Positions 1 through 10,084 of a stretch of DNA of 64,000 bases are shown here, piece after piece; the first letter of the stretch is position 1, and each line of letters starts with the position of its first letter. Origin of the DNA: Granulicella paludicola (GTDB lineage: Bacteria > Acidobacteriota > Terriglobia > Terriglobales > Acidobacteriaceae); the NCBI RefSeq assembly GCF_025685545.1, contig NZ_JAGSYC010000018.1:119078-183077 (forward strand), given 5' to 3'. The translations under genes and the position numbers were made by a program. The notes beneath the pieces were generated by a model. It saw nothing but the letters and a program-made list of their open reading frames with translations. It did not search any database and was not told the DNA's origin.

Positions 1-1303
1 CAGGATATGTTATTTGCTGCAAATATCCTTCCGGGTTGTACTGGAACTCATAAGCTTGTTGGTTGGGCAACGTAATCATCGTAATGCCCTTGCCGACGCT
101 AGGAAGCGGCCCAGAGCCGGATGCAATGCAGAAGCTGGTACTCGCGGGAACCGAGCTTATGTAGTTGACGTCTACGTTGATTGGCGTTAGTTGAGTGTTG
201 CCAGGATCCCAGGTCATCGTGTAAGGCTGTGCATAACCCGATACCGAGACGGTGTCCCCGGTTGAGCCGAAGCCGTTGATGTATAAGGCAGTCCTTCCAA
301 CATCGTCTGTAAGCGTGAATTGCTGATGTGCAGCGGTCGTATCCGCTAGCGTGAGCCTATTTCCATTTTTATCTTCTACGTATGTTGGATAATAGATCCA
401 GCCATTATTTATGGGATCGGGGTGCGGGTTCGAATAATCAAAGGCGTAAATTGTCCCATGAGGATCAGATACACGAGCGGTCATCCCCGGAGCATTGTCG
501 TTGAATGACACTGCGCTTGGGCCAGCCATCGTAGGACTGAGCGTCATTAGGTACCCGTCCGGTTGGTCGTACCTCTGCGAATTAAGATTTCCGCCACCGC
601 TGCAATTAATTGCTGCGCTATTCGAGCCACCCACGATGCCGAGAACACTACTATGGCTCCCGCCCGCCGGATCATTGAAATTGAATCCCGAATAGTAATA
701 ACAATATGCTGGCACGGGTCCACTATCAGAGTTACCGATATTATCCATGTAACGTTCGCCTAGTTCCACGGACAAGGTAGGGAGCGTATACGACCATCCG
801 TATTTCCGGGTCAGCGACTGGTTATTCGTATATGCGAGTTGAGTAACGCCACTCGGAAAGGTCTCTGAGTACATACGAGAAGAGTTACTCGAACTATACT
901 GAATTGAAAATGGCATCTGAGTGCCACGATTGGCCGGGAGAGGAATTGGGATGTTGATTGTCACCGTGCCATCAGCGGGATTCACAGTCTCATTTAGGAG
1001 ACCTTCATAGGAGTGACCCACTCCTAGAGTTGGAATAGCGGGCGCATTTCCTATATTAGTTTCGGGTTGCTGTCCCCAAAGAAGGGACGGAGAACGCAGC
1101 ATTAGCGCCAGAGTGGCCACGCGAACAACACTAAGTACAACTGAGTAGCTGCTTACTCTAAGCCATGCCAAAAAGGGAGGGGAACAGAGTCGCAAGATGA
1201 TTCTGCTAGCGGAAATTCCATCTTCCCACCTGAAGGTCTTCGCGTGACTTGTTTTTAACGGGCTCAACAGCATTGCCAAGAAAGAGGGTCTAACACGACG
1301 CAT
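1..1303 (-). CDS. RHS-repeat/wall-associated type protein, N-terminal part (runs off left edge)
   Basis: An open minus-strand frame runs from an ATG at 1303 through position 1 without a stop, about 434 residues. The N-terminus is basic and then hydrophobic (SVVLSVVRVATLALML), consistent with a signal peptide or anchor. It is followed by a beta-rich, Gly/Asn/Thr-rich region with SVELGERYMDN, YDQPDGYLMTLSP, VSDPHGTIYAFDY, YVEDKNGNRLTL and PNQQAYEFQYNPEGYLQQIT. These short 'DxxGNxxxL / F.Y.p.GyL' units are typical of the entry into RHS/YD repeats. RHS proteins form hollow shells around a variable C-terminal toxin, which would lie outside the window. The ATG at 1303 has no strong ribosome-binding site, and an internal start nearer the hydrophobic stretch is possible. 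Confidence 0.7.
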   Translation of the reverse strand, partial: MRRVRPSFLAMLLSPLKTSHAKTFRWEDGISASRIILRLCSPPFLAWLRVSSYSVVLSVVRVATLALMLRSPSLLWGQQPETNIGNAPAIPTLGVGHSYEGLLNETVNPADGTVTINIPIPLPANRGTQMPFSIQYSSSNSSRMYSETFPSGVTQLAYTNNQSLTRKYGWSYTLPTLSVELGERYMDNIGNSDSGPVPAYCYYYSGFNFNDPAGGSHSSVLGIVGGSNSAAINCSGGGNLNSQRYDQPDGYLMTLSPTMAGPSAVSFNDNAPGMTARVSDPHGTIYAFDYSNPHPDPINNGWIYYPTYVEDKNGNRLTLADTTAAHQQFTLTDDVGRTALYINGFGSTGDTVSVSGYAQPYTMTWDPGNTQLTPINVDVNYISSVPASTSFCIASGSGPLPSVGKGITMITLPNQQAYEFQYNPEGYLQQITYP

Positions 1304-2227
1304 GAAGCTCTCCGGTGCAAGCAATCGACTTGAGGAACGTCTGACTATCTCGCGTCAGCCTCTTTGTTGTCAATGCCTTTTATTTTAATCGGATCAATTC
1401 ATGCGGTCCGGCGGGAATTCTTAATCTGAAGCAAGCGTCCATGCCTTTTTGTGAGGGAGTCGTCTTGTTGACCTTCATAAGAGCGCTTAAGCAGCTTTAT
1501 GACTCAACATCGCCATGGCATCTAAGACCTGTGATTGGGGGGGGGGGGGGGGGGGAGGGGAATTAAGGGTGACGCATTGTTGAAGCGATGCTGCTGTGTC
1601 CAGGTGCGTACTGAACCGCCTTCAGTTGTACCTGCCCAGACAACCTTTACCTCACAAATGAAGTACAAAGCCCCTCCCCAAACGTGTAGGGCTGCCTTGG
1701 TATGCCCTCAACCGAGGGCGGCCCATTCGCTTGAGTTCAGGTGTCGTGCTCTCTTCAAACGCCGTCTTTACTCGTCCTTCTCCTTCATCTTCCAGAAATC
1801 ACACGACGTTCCTGCTCGGATCTTGGCACAGAGGTCATCTATTGAGTGTTGCTGGCACCATCACCTGAAACACAGCGATCACCTTCTCCGCACATCTTTC
1901 AAAAGAACATCTAGTTGCCATAAAAGTTCTCATTTTGAACTGGTCAGGTCTCTGTCTGGCTAGGAAACCATGTGCGCAATCCCGAGAATCGGTCAAATTA
2001 GGGATCACGTCGCCAGCTTCGATCCCCTATCGAGCGATCTAAGGCCCGTAATTTGTGTCCGTTTTGTATAAGTGACCTGCGGGATAAGCTGTTTGGCCTT
2101 TAGGGCTCCTATAACGTGTGTGAGTTACAGATTGTGCGTAGATCGACCCAGTACGCATGGAACCGCAGCCGTGTTCGTCGGCCTTCTAGTCTGCGGATGA
2201 TTTTCCCATCGCTCATTCATTTAGCGT
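1304..2227. other. Gene-free interval between helicase 3' end and RHS-type 5' end
   Basis: About 920 bp without a convincing gene on either strand. It should hold the promoter of the RHS-type gene (minus strand). The only marked structure is a 19-G homopolymer (separate entry). A 142-codon plus-strand frame that begins inside the G-run has no ribosome-binding site and low-complexity composition, and I do not count it as a gene. Confidence 0.5.
1537..1555. repeat. Homopolymeric G tract (19 G), then A and four more G
   Basis: Nineteen consecutive G on the plus strand (C on the minus strand) lie 234 bp upstream of the RHS-type start. Runs this long change length by slipped-strand mispairing and are known phase-variation devices when placed in or upstream of surface or toxin genes. 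Here it would act on promoter spacing, not on a reading frame. It could also be an assembly artefact. Confidence 0.9.
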
Positions 2228-5200
2228 CTAACGCCAGCGACTGCTCTGCTTACAAGGCATACAGATCCGTCCATATCCACCTCCGCCGCCTGCGAGGCTC
2301 TTGTCAAAAAATGCACTCTGGTCCTTCACCTTCAGGCACTTACTGCACTCCTTAGCTGTTCGATTCTGAAGTGCCTCGACTGTAGAACTGATTGCATCCA
2401 AAGACACCGCTCTCGCCTGAACATCGGCGGACCTGACTAGCTTATCCAAGCGCTCCGACAATGTGACTACAGGATCTTCACCCAAGTTGAATCTGTTCAG
2501 GCGCAGAAACTTGTACCCATAACCTTCCAAGGTCTTCTGGCGCTCCACATCAGCCTCGGACATGTACTGATCATAGTTACCTGCGTGAATCATCTCGTGA
2601 TCACCAAAGTGGAATTCAAACCCGTCATACTCAATGATGATTTGAACGGTCCGTCCTGATTTCGTAGGCACCAAGAGCAGGAAGTCTGTCTTCCAGGCCG
2701 GATGGGTGTACGTTGGGTCCAACTGTCGCAAATACTCTCCGATGGGAAACTGTGCACGCAACTCAATAGAATCGCCGTGATTTTGAAAAAGACGTGTGGA
2801 CTTCAGCCACTCCAACACCTGACGTTCCATCGGTGAACTGCTATCTGTTTCGGACGCGGTTGCGATGCCCTTTTGCGTCAATATGGAGTGGTAGTGATGC
2901 AGGACTCGTCCAATACTCCCTTTGTACTGCTCCATCGGCTTGGAAAGCACAAAGCAAATCTTCTCCTGGGCTCGGCTGAAACCCACGTTCAAACGTTGCA
3001 TTCGCAGTTTGTCCTCGACTTGGGCATCAGCCTCTTCTAGCGATGGTGGGAAGATCCAACTCAGCCGATCACTATGCTCAGAGGCGACAAGACTATAAAA
3101 AATAATGCCGCGTTCCTCTCCTTGGCATGAATCAAACGTCATAACCTTCAGGCGGAGTTTCGACTCGAAATCAGAACCTTGCACATCGGAGGAGAACAGC
3201 TTCTGCAGTTCGATTTGTTGCTGACGAAAAGGAGTGATGACACCCACAGACCTTGGCTTTTCGTCGGCTAGTAGCAGCCGTAGGCGGCTGAGGATGTACT
3301 GCCCTTCCGCCTTGTTTGTATTCTCTTTTTCTGCCTCCGCTTGTACTTCGGCAAACTCGATCACTTCCTCGATCGCACGACCACGGATCTTTACTGCCTG
3401 TAGAGTACCGCCATAGAAATACTGCGAAGAGAATGAGATGAGTTCAAGATACCCACGGAAGTGCTTGCGAAGCATAGTCTTGTAGTTTGCACACGACTCC
3501 ACAAACTCAAGCACAGATCGTTTCACGTCGAACATTGCGAGGCGCTGCAACTTGCTTGCATCGCTTGACACCTTCTTGCGAAACAGTTTTTCAAGATCGC
3601 TTCTGCACTGCTGATTCAGCTCATTGCTGGCCTGTGATGACTTCACATTTGAGAACTGCTTGGCATCGCCAAGAACCACCACCTTTTTGGCGCGCAGTAT
3701 TGCAGGCAGCGCCTGTGCAATCGAGACCTGCGATGCTTCATCGATCACCACGATGTCAAATAATCCAGGCATCAGAGGCATATACTCTGCGAATTCACGA
3801 ATCGATGCGATGATGACCGGGAACGCAGAACGCAAAAGATCAAAGCGATCCTCCGGAAATTTCTGCCGAGCCTTGATAACGGCGCCAAGTGCCTTGGCCT
3901 CCGCGCGATGCTGCTGTACGAAGCTCAGAAAGCGTCCGTCAATCTCGTTCGCCATCCGCGTTGAATACAATTGCTCAATTTTTGTTCGGCTACCTACAAA
4001 ATCCATTTCGGGCACGCTGCTGAATTCGGCGGTCAATCCCTGGAACGACGACGCGTAACTAATCGTTTTTAGCAGGAACGTGGCGTAGGCCTCCCTTGTG
4101 TGGAAACGGGACAGTTCAAAAATCATCCCCTTAGCTTCCCGACCCGAAAAAAGTGTATTGAACTCGCGCAATGGCAATGCAAGCGCCCCTATGCCAACAC
4201 CGCCGTCTTGGCTGAGCAGAATTTCAACAACCTGATCTGGATCCTGTTTGGCAGCTTTGCAGCGGGCTGCAATCTGAGTGAGAGCGAGTTCCGCCTGCTG
4301 CAGAGTGCGCAGATCACCTGGGAACTTCAAGGTGTGTTTCAGCAGAAACTCAGAGTGGATTCGCTGGGTCAGGCGGTCCAGATCTTTCTTTCGGAACATG
4401 TATCCGATTAGCGGACGCCTGAGTCTCTCTATCTCAGTTGTACTTGCTTTCAGCCGTGTCGCATCTTCAATGGACAGATGCTGGAATTCGCGAATGGAAG
4501 AGCAGTCGATCTCACTGCAGAGCTTGGCGGCATACTCGAAGGGTTCAGCACAGCGAATGATCTGCTTCAAGTCAGCCGTTTCGATATCTTCTAGCAAATT
4601 ACAGATCTGCTGTTCTGCATCAGCAGGGATATGGCTAAGGCAATTGGCTAGAGACCTCTTATTGGTAGCTGGAAGAGCTGAACGGATTTGAGATGTCACC
4701 CCTGGTGAGAGGTCCTCCAATGATCTCTCCTGCGCCTGAAGATCCCGAATCACTTTGAGCTCAATCTTCGACAGTGTGGTGGCTGTCTGATTCAGTTCCC
4801 CTTTGAGCTCAGACAAAGTAGTTTCGAGCTCACTCTTGATCGCTCCCTCTCGTGTCCTGGCTGCTCGGTTGAAATCCATGATCTGCTGGACGGTTGCTCC
4901 CTGAAGCAGAGTTCGGAAGTTATTGCCCTCTTTGCCTAAACGGAGGATTGGATTTGGGAAGTCGAGTCCGGATGGGCGAACTCCTGCGAGTGTCTGCTCT
5001 AGCTTGTCCTCAACTACGTCTAGCGCCTCCTTCTTGTCGGAAAGGATGAGTACGCTCTTCTTAGAAAGGATGGCGTCGAATGCTATTGCAGAGATCGTGT
5101 GCGACTTGCCAGTACCAGGAGGACCTTCCACCAGCACGAATCGACACTCTGGCTGTTTGAGCGCTGCAATGATCTTGGCTTGCTCTTCGTTGATTGGGAT

Positions 5201-6520
5201 GGGAGAGGACTGGACCATCCGCTCCGATATGCCCTTCAAATCCCATTCGTCGCTGATCTTACGGTCTACAGACTGGGGATCATCGAGAATGATGGATTTC
5301 ACCATTCCTTCGAAGAGATCCAACACTGGTCCGCCCGCACCACGAGCGGCTGTCAGCAGTTCCTCATAGTCATTCAGTAGGGATTCATCGCTCTTGTCGT
5401 AAACGGCAAGGTGGAGAGAACTTTCCAAACTATATAGAGGACTCTCGGCCGCAGTTCCTTGCTCATGGCTGATTTCGAACTCCGGTGGCAGCCGTAAGGC
5501 CGAGAGCACCTGAGTTGTGGGTACGTGAAGCAGGTTCATCAGCGTCTGCTCTCCAACAGCGTGCAGAATACGCTCACTGATCGGTGATGACGAATCACTA
5601 CGACTACTAGTTTCCTGAAGAACAAAATCGACAGCACGCTTATAAACCAGAACCTGTGGTTTCAAAGAAATTCTGAACTTCGTGGTCTCCTCGTCCATCT
5701 CGACGCTTAGCGGGATGTAAAAGAGCGGAAACGTATTCTTCTGAAAACGCAGAACTCCAAGGTACAGATAAATATCCAGATTCTCGCGCGATTTGGAGGC
5801 AGCGACCAGCTGCTTTACATCAACATATGCGTCAGCGGTCGCAAAGGTTTCGAAGTAATCTACGAGTACCGTAGAGGAGTGCTCGCGCGTGAAGAGACGC
5901 GTCATCACCTCCCACAAGGCTTCAGTATTTCTTGTGGAGGCCATCGTGTAGAGGGCAGTGGACAAGTCGTCATTCAGTGGCTGCAACAGGATGTTGGTCA
6001 GCTCACCTTCGAGGTCATAGGTTGCTTCGAGAAGGGATTGCGCGTCCCGCCTTAGAACAGGATCTAGGACGCTCAGTAGCGGATGAACGATGCGTTCGCA
6101 GATTTCGTTGGCCGCTGTCCGAAACATCTCCATGACCCAGCCGTCAGCGTATTCAGACTCTGCAATCGTTGATTCGGCACAGCCGACGACCTGCTGACGG
6201 ACTAGTGCGTAAGATTCGGAGGGTATGGCCTGGACGCTTCGCACAACAGAGTCACGGAACCGGTCTGAGAGTGTGGTGGTGAAGGCTCGCCGGCTGACGA
6301 TCACTGGCTCAAGTTCCGAGGCCGGACTCTCAAGCGCCTTCCAGAACGCGTTATTCAGATGCGCATAACGTGAGAGGCTCAGGCCAACCCGGAGGCCACC
6401 CTCCCGCTGAAGTTGAAGCCGTCTGCCTGGCGTCTGCTGTTTCTTAAAGTCAGTTTCGAGATAGTTGAGGAAATAGCTTGAAACACTCTTGGCAAGATCG
6501 CGGATTGCGGAAGATTCCAT
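2228..6520 (-). CDS. Large SF1 (Upf1/Dna2-like) helicase fused to a PD-(D/E)XK nuclease and zinc ribbon; defence-type
   Basis: About 1430 aa from the ATG at 6520. The frame stays open upstream to 6928, but that extension is Cys/Trp/Arg-rich and unlike the rest. Residues 1-450 form a divergent N-terminal region of unknown fold. Walker A GPPGTGKS is near residue 466 and is followed by a charged helical insertion. Walker B VVIDEAS is near 925, then VGVITPFRQQ, TFDSCQGEE and the motif VI-like VGFSRAQ near 1180. The C-terminus has KTDFLLL and IIEYDGFEFHFGD near 1280-1300, a PD-(D/E)XK (DUF559/Vsr-like) core, then a four-Cys ribbon (CSKC near 1389, CMPC near 1419). Helicase-nuclease fusions of this layout occur in antiphage systems such as Hhe. 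I see no clear HEPN motif here, so assignment to Hhe is inference. Confidence 0.8.
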   Translation of the reverse strand: MESSAIRDLAKSVSSYFLNYLETDFKKQQTPGRRLQLQREGGLRVGLSLSRYAHLNNAFWKALESPASELEPVIVSRRAFTTTLSDRFRDSVVRSVQAIPSESYALVRQQVVGCAESTIAESEYADGWVMEMFRTAANEICERIVHPLLSVLDPVLRRDAQSLLEATYDLEGELTNILLQPLNDDLSTALYTMASTRNTEALWEVMTRLFTREHSSTVLVDYFETFATADAYVDVKQLVAASKSRENLDIYLYLGVLRFQKNTFPLFYIPLSVEMDEETTKFRISLKPQVLVYKRAVDFVLQETSSRSDSSSPISERILHAVGEQTLMNLLHVPTTQVLSALRLPPEFEISHEQGTAAESPLYSLESSLHLAVYDKSDESLLNDYEELLTAARGAGGPVLDLFEGMVKSIILDDPQSVDRKISDEWDLKGISERMVQSSPIPINEEQAKIIAALKQPECRFVLVEGPPGTGKSHTISAIAFDAILSKKSVLILSDKKEALDVVEDKLEQTLAGVRPSGLDFPNPILRLGKEGNNFRTLLQGATVQQIMDFNRAARTREGAIKSELETTLSELKGELNQTATTLSKIELKVIRDLQAQERSLEDLSPGVTSQIRSALPATNKRSLANCLSHIPADAEQQICNLLEDIETADLKQIIRCAEPFEYAAKLCSEIDCSSIREFQHLSIEDATRLKASTTEIERLRRPLIGYMFRKKDLDRLTQRIHSEFLLKHTLKFPGDLRTLQQAELALTQIAARCKAAKQDPDQVVEILLSQDGGVGIGALALPLREFNTLFSGREAKGMIFELSRFHTREAYATFLLKTISYASSFQGLTAEFSSVPEMDFVGSRTKIEQLYSTRMANEIDGRFLSFVQQHRAEAKALGAVIKARQKFPEDRFDLLRSAFPVIIASIREFAEYMPLMPGLFDIVVIDEASQVSIAQALPAILRAKKVVVLGDAKQFSNVKSSQASNELNQQCRSDLEKLFRKKVSSDASKLQRLAMFDVKRSVLEFVESCANYKTMLRKHFRGYLELISFSSQYFYGGTLQAVKIRGRAIEEVIEFAEVQAEAEKENTNKAEGQYILSRLRLLLADEKPRSVGVITPFRQQQIELQKLFSSDVQGSDFESKLRLKVMTFDSCQGEERGIIFYSLVASEHSDRLSWIFPPSLEEADAQVEDKLRMQRLNVGFSRAQEKICFVLSKPMEQYKGSIGRVLHHYHSILTQKGIATASETDSSSPMERQVLEWLKSTRLFQNHGDSIELRAQFPIGEYLRQLDPTYTHPAWKTDFLLLVPTKSGRTVQIIIEYDGFEFHFGDHEMIHAGNYDQYMSEADVERQKTLEGYGYKFLRLNRFNLGEDPVVTLSERLDKLVRSADVQARAVSLDAISSTVEALQNRTAKECSKCLKVKDQSAFFDKSLAGGGGGYGRICMPCKQSSRWR

Positions 6521-6898
6521 GGTTGACCGTCTGCTCTGTACAGGGAATCCCTTGAATGTAGCACCTTCGACAGACGAAGCCTGGCGGTCGCCACTCAAGT
6601 ACCTCTTGAAGCGGCTGACATCTTGAGAACGAATGGTCTGTTGCCATCGGCCGCAAACTAATTGCTTTGCACCAGAGCAGCGAAGTGCCGGCTTGGCGGC
6701 GATCAAGTGGAACAAATGAAACTGGTTAGGTCGAGATGCAGCATGAACCCCTATGTCATTGAAAATAATGATGCTTGACGGCGTTCTCGGGGTCAGCCAA
6801 CATCGTAAGAGAATTAGAAGCTTGATGTATCGGAGAGCCACTTCAACCGCGATTAAACGTATTGACAAAGCTGCATCGGACCCCGGGATTACTCGACA
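6521..6898. promoter_or_regulatory. Divergent intergenic region between helicase and HTH gene
   Basis: The region separates the minus-strand helicase start (6520) from the plus-strand HTH gene (6899). It should contain both promoters. I see no strong consensus pair or large inverted repeat. The minus-strand frame stays open through it, so a longer helicase N-terminus cannot be fully excluded. Confidence 0.35.
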
Positions 6899-7117
6899 AT
6901 GACCCTTCCTGAACGCATCGCTGCTCACAAGACTGCTCTCAAGGTGGGCGAGGCAGCTGAGCTTCTAGGCTGCTCTGAGGGCAAGCTCTATGCCATGATT
7001 CGCAATAACAAGATTCCCTATTTTTGTGTTGGGTCACTAAAGCGCTTTGAGCCCCGAATACTTGCTAAATGGTTAGAAACGCAGACCATCATTCCAAGGG
7101 ACTTTCGAATTGAATAA
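6899..7117 (+). CDS. Small HTH DNA-binding protein (excisionase/AlpA-like)
   Basis: A 72-aa protein with the MerR/excisionase-type winged-helix signature: KVGEAAELLGCSEGKLYAMIRNNKIPYFCVGSLKRFEPRILAKWLE, that is recognition helix, then the beta wing 'IPYF.VG..kRF' and a helix that docks back. Such proteins act as excisionases or as small activators and repressors in prophages and islands. It is divergent from the helicase and convergent with the tail operon, whose terminator follows at once. It may control excision or the helicase promoter. The ribosome-binding site is weak. Confidence 0.8.
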   Translation: MTLPERIAAHKTALKVGEAAELLGCSEGKLYAMIRNNKIPYFCVGSLKRFEPRILAKWLETQTIIPRDFRIE

Positions 7118-7129
7118 AACTTCCAAACG

Positions 7130-7168
7130 AAAAAACCCCCCTCAAACCGATGTTCTGGAATGAGGGGC
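7130..7168 (-). terminator. Rho-independent terminator of the tail operon
   Basis: On the minus strand CCCCTCA (7167-7161) pairs with TGAGGGG (7143-7137) and is followed by G and six T. It lies about 95 bp downstream of the tail-tip stop. The HTH gene from the other side ends at 7117, but there is no T-tract for that direction. Confidence 0.85.
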
Positions 7169-7261
7169 AGATATGAATAGTGTGCAAGAGTAAGAACCAA
7201 CCCTTCGAGCAAGATGGCACAGAGCGGGCAATAGTCTTTGGCGGCCTTCTATCAACACATA

Positions 7262-10081
7262 CTAAATCTGGATGTAAGTTTCGTAGAGACTTGCCGAAGC
7301 AGAGCAGTTTTGACTACCAGGTGTTCCCGGCGTAGCCGACACCTCCACGCCAACAGTGCTGCGATCTACACCAGCAGGAATCGTAGCTGTATAAGTGGTC
7401 TTCGATGTCGTTGCACTAAGTGTGACCAGAGTTGAGCTCGTGGTCCCTATGGTTGTGTAAACGACCACTGAACCACCCGAACCGCCACCGAGTTGATCAA
7501 TTTGAGCAGCAAGGATAATCACCAGCGTGCTGGCACTCGTACTGGAACCAGTCTGCCAGCCACCCACTAGAAAATCACCGTAGGTCGGGTCGATACCGGA
7601 GGAGGTATCTGACGATGCAAAGCCTGAGATTGAAGCAAAGGTACTCAGGTTCGTGTCGTAAGCGGCTGTCGGGTTCGCAGTCGTTCTTGACCCTGCATCT
7701 ACACCGGAGAACGGGTAGTAACGGGAACTCGTGCCTGACCCGCCTGAACTCGCATAAGGCGTCACAATGCTGTCAATCAGGAAATATCCGTTCTTACCGA
7801 GGAAGTCTCTCTGGTTCGTAGTTGCAATCGGAGTGACATTGCCACCAGCAATCGTCGGGTCAACATAGTAGACGTAGTAGAGCGTCTGCTGCGCGAGTGC
7901 TGCTCCTGACCCTCCAAGTGTTCCATCCACCAATAGGGTGACTTCTCCAGAGGTAAAGATGCTGAGGGACAGTTGGCCAATCAGTGCTGTGAACGGAGTG
8001 CAGACAATACCTGCGTTTCCGCTTGAGTATCCGTCTGCGACGAGCGACCCTATTCCTATACCCACGCTGGTTTGTGAGCTCAGAGTAAGTCCGGCCGTGA
8101 AGCCATTGACCGAGACCCAGGGCGAAGTTGCGCCCGAGTTGCGAACAGTTTGGATCTGCACGTTGTAAGTCACACCGGATACCACGCCAGAGATGTAGGC
8201 TTGGTTCACAGATGTACTCACCGAGCCAGCATCAATCCAAGAAGATGCTCCTACCACTTGATACTGAATGTGAATGGTTCCATTAACAGCGGCTACGTCC
8301 TGCGGAGTGTCCCACGTTACCTTTATGCGCGGTGTGGCAGTGCCGTCAGTCGTGGAGATCACAGCTGTGGCTGCCGAACAACTCAGAGCCATGTTCGTGG
8401 GTGCAGCAGGCGTGTATGACTGCCCCTGAGCCATGATCGGAACGTCATACACCGACAGCTCTTCTGACACGTCCCAGTCATAGACACTGGCTGCTGTCTC
8501 AATGACGTTGAACTCAGCCCTAATACTTGGCGGCTCCTGATCGTCGCCAGTAGAGATTTGAAACTTGACGGTCTCAACCTCAAGCGTCTTATCAACCCAA
8601 CCGTTCTCACCGTATGAAAACAAGAAGGTGTCACAAGGCTGCATCTGGAATGCAGTGAGATTCAACCGAAGAAGACCGGAACCTTGCTGCCGGTTTCGTA
8701 GCAGGTTGATCTTCGCTACTCTTTGGGCCTGAGCCAGAGAGATGACTGTGTTCAGGTTGAGTTCACGTGGAAGTTGTTTACCACCATCTTGTGCAAGGTA
8801 TTCGTCAGAAGCGTACCCGTGCAGCACATCGGCCGCGTACATCGGGAAATTGGTTGACTGCCATGCGAACGGGAAGTTGTTCTGAATCTGACCGTTGTAG
8901 AAACCATTGGCGTCATACAAGTTGCCGGTGACGTTCCAAGGATATGTAGGTGCCGTGTATGTCCCGGTAACCCTGTTCACGAGGTCTCTGAAGCTTCGGT
9001 ACGGAGTCCACTGCACCGAGCCCGTCAGGTTCGACTCACCGAAGCTGAAGCTTGGTCCCTGCCAGTAAGCCGGCCAGATATACCACTCGCCGCCGATCCT
9101 GCTCATTCTTCCCGCTGCTGCAGGCATCACGATGTTTAGTGCGTCACCCGGAGCCGTTGAAGTGTCGTAATGATGGTTGCAGGTGTAGCGAGACTCAACG
9201 CCACCAATGGCAATTTCTACATCCTCGTCACAGACATTTGCAGCCGCGATCAGTTGGGCCTGATTAACGCTCGCGTCGCCGAGCCCAAATACGGGATCAG
9301 TAATAATGTCCGCTGCTACCAGAGCCCAGTTCGAGGTGAACTTTGTGCTGTTTGTGCGCGGGTCGTAGATATTGTTCTTGCCGTTTACCGTGAACCTAAT
9401 CTCAGGCTCACCGGGGAACTGGCTGGTGTTGTACTCGACCTTCAAATACACATAGGCACAGCCACCGACCCAAGGAGAGTTCCCATTAGCATCAGGAGCC
9501 CATGCAGGGTCATTGGCAGTCAAGCCTGTGATCACATCGCCGGGAGACTGGTCACCGTAGCGAGCCTCACAGTAGACCTGTGCAGCATAGCCGTTACCAG
9601 AGCCGAAGTTATATTGAACTCCGTTGGGTCCGGTGTAGGTTCCGCTGTCAGCGTTGCCGCCGAAGTTCACGCCGTTTCTAGTGCTGTTTCCACCTGAACC
9701 CACGACCCAATGAACCTGGCGGCCGTCTAGATACAGATTCTGGATACTGTCGATCTCGTGTCCGGCTAGGACGATGACATAGTTGTACTGGCTATGGCTG
9801 CCACCTGTGGTGGAACGGAAGATGGTCACACCACCCACACGCTGCTGCCCATAGATGATTTGTCTATAGGAAGCGGCTTGCCTCGTGGTGATGTTCTGCC
9901 CACGGTTGGAGGTGAGGGCACCTGCAATAGCAGCGGCCTCCATACTGACGCCACTGATAATCAGCGAAGCCCAAATCTTGTCAAAGAGCGGTGAGGCTAC
10001 GAGGGCAGGGTCCATGAACGCAGCTACACCCATACCGACCGCACCCGCTAGGAGTGCAGCCCCTTCTAAAGCTTTTCCCAT
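7262..10081 (-). CDS. Phage tail tip / host-specificity protein (gpJ-like)
   Basis: 939 aa. The N-terminus is hydrophobic and Gly/Ala-rich. The next part, with ASYRQIIYGQQRVGGVTIF and an early segment on volumetric repeats of Asn/Gly, resembles the entry of tail-tip attachment proteins of siphophages. The middle has AQRVAKINLLRNRQQGSGLLRLNLTAF-type sequence (in pieces) and a WDVSEEL stretch seen in these families. A fibronectin type III-like module follows (KVTWDTPQDV, IQYQVVGASSW, YNVQIQTV). The C-terminal 350 residues are Ser/Thr/Gly-rich and likely form the host-binding part. The start lies 3 nt after the DUF6950-like stop, so the two are translationally coupled. It is the last gene of the tail operon. 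Confidence 0.85.
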   Translation of the reverse strand: MGKALEGAALLAGAVGMGVAAFMDPALVASPLFDKIWASLIISGVSMEAAAIAGALTSNRGQNITTRQAASYRQIIYGQQRVGGVTIFRSTTGGSHSQYNYVIVLAGHEIDSIQNLYLDGRQVHWVVGSGGNSTRNGVNFGGNADSGTYTGPNGVQYNFGSGNGYAAQVYCEARYGDQSPGDVITGLTANDPAWAPDANGNSPWVGGCAYVYLKVEYNTSQFPGEPEIRFTVNGKNNIYDPRTNSTKFTSNWALVAADIITDPVFGLGDASVNQAQLIAAANVCDEDVEIAIGGVESRYTCNHHYDTSTAPGDALNIVMPAAAGRMSRIGGEWYIWPAYWQGPSFSFGESNLTGSVQWTPYRSFRDLVNRVTGTYTAPTYPWNVTGNLYDANGFYNGQIQNNFPFAWQSTNFPMYAADVLHGYASDEYLAQDGGKQLPRELNLNTVISLAQAQRVAKINLLRNRQQGSGLLRLNLTAFQMQPCDTFLFSYGENGWVDKTLEVETVKFQISTGDDQEPPSIRAEFNVIETAASVYDWDVSEELSVYDVPIMAQGQSYTPAAPTNMALSCSAATAVISTTDGTATPRIKVTWDTPQDVAAVNGTIHIQYQVVGASSWIDAGSVSTSVNQAYISGVVSGVTYNVQIQTVRNSGATSPWVSVNGFTAGLTLSSQTSVGIGIGSLVADGYSSGNAGIVCTPFTALIGQLSLSIFTSGEVTLLVDGTLGGSGAALAQQTLYYVYYVDPTIAGGNVTPIATTNQRDFLGKNGYFLIDSIVTPYASSGGSGTSSRYYPFSGVDAGSRTTANPTAAYDTNLSTFASISGFASSDTSSGIDPTYGDFLVGGWQTGSSTSASTLVIILAAQIDQLGGGSGGSVVVYTTIGTTSSTLVTLSATTSKTTYTATIPAGVDRSTVGVEVSATPGTPGSQNCSASASLYETYIQI

Positions 10082-10084
10082 CGT

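Noticed and set aside
1535..1963. 142-codon plus-strand frame starting in the G tract
   Set aside because: Poly-Gly start, no ribosome-binding site and erratic composition; most likely chance.
6521..6928. Upstream extension of the helicase frame (136 codons)
   Set aside because: Composition is unlike the rest and it overlaps the HTH gene's start; the Met at 6520 begins a plausible N-terminus.
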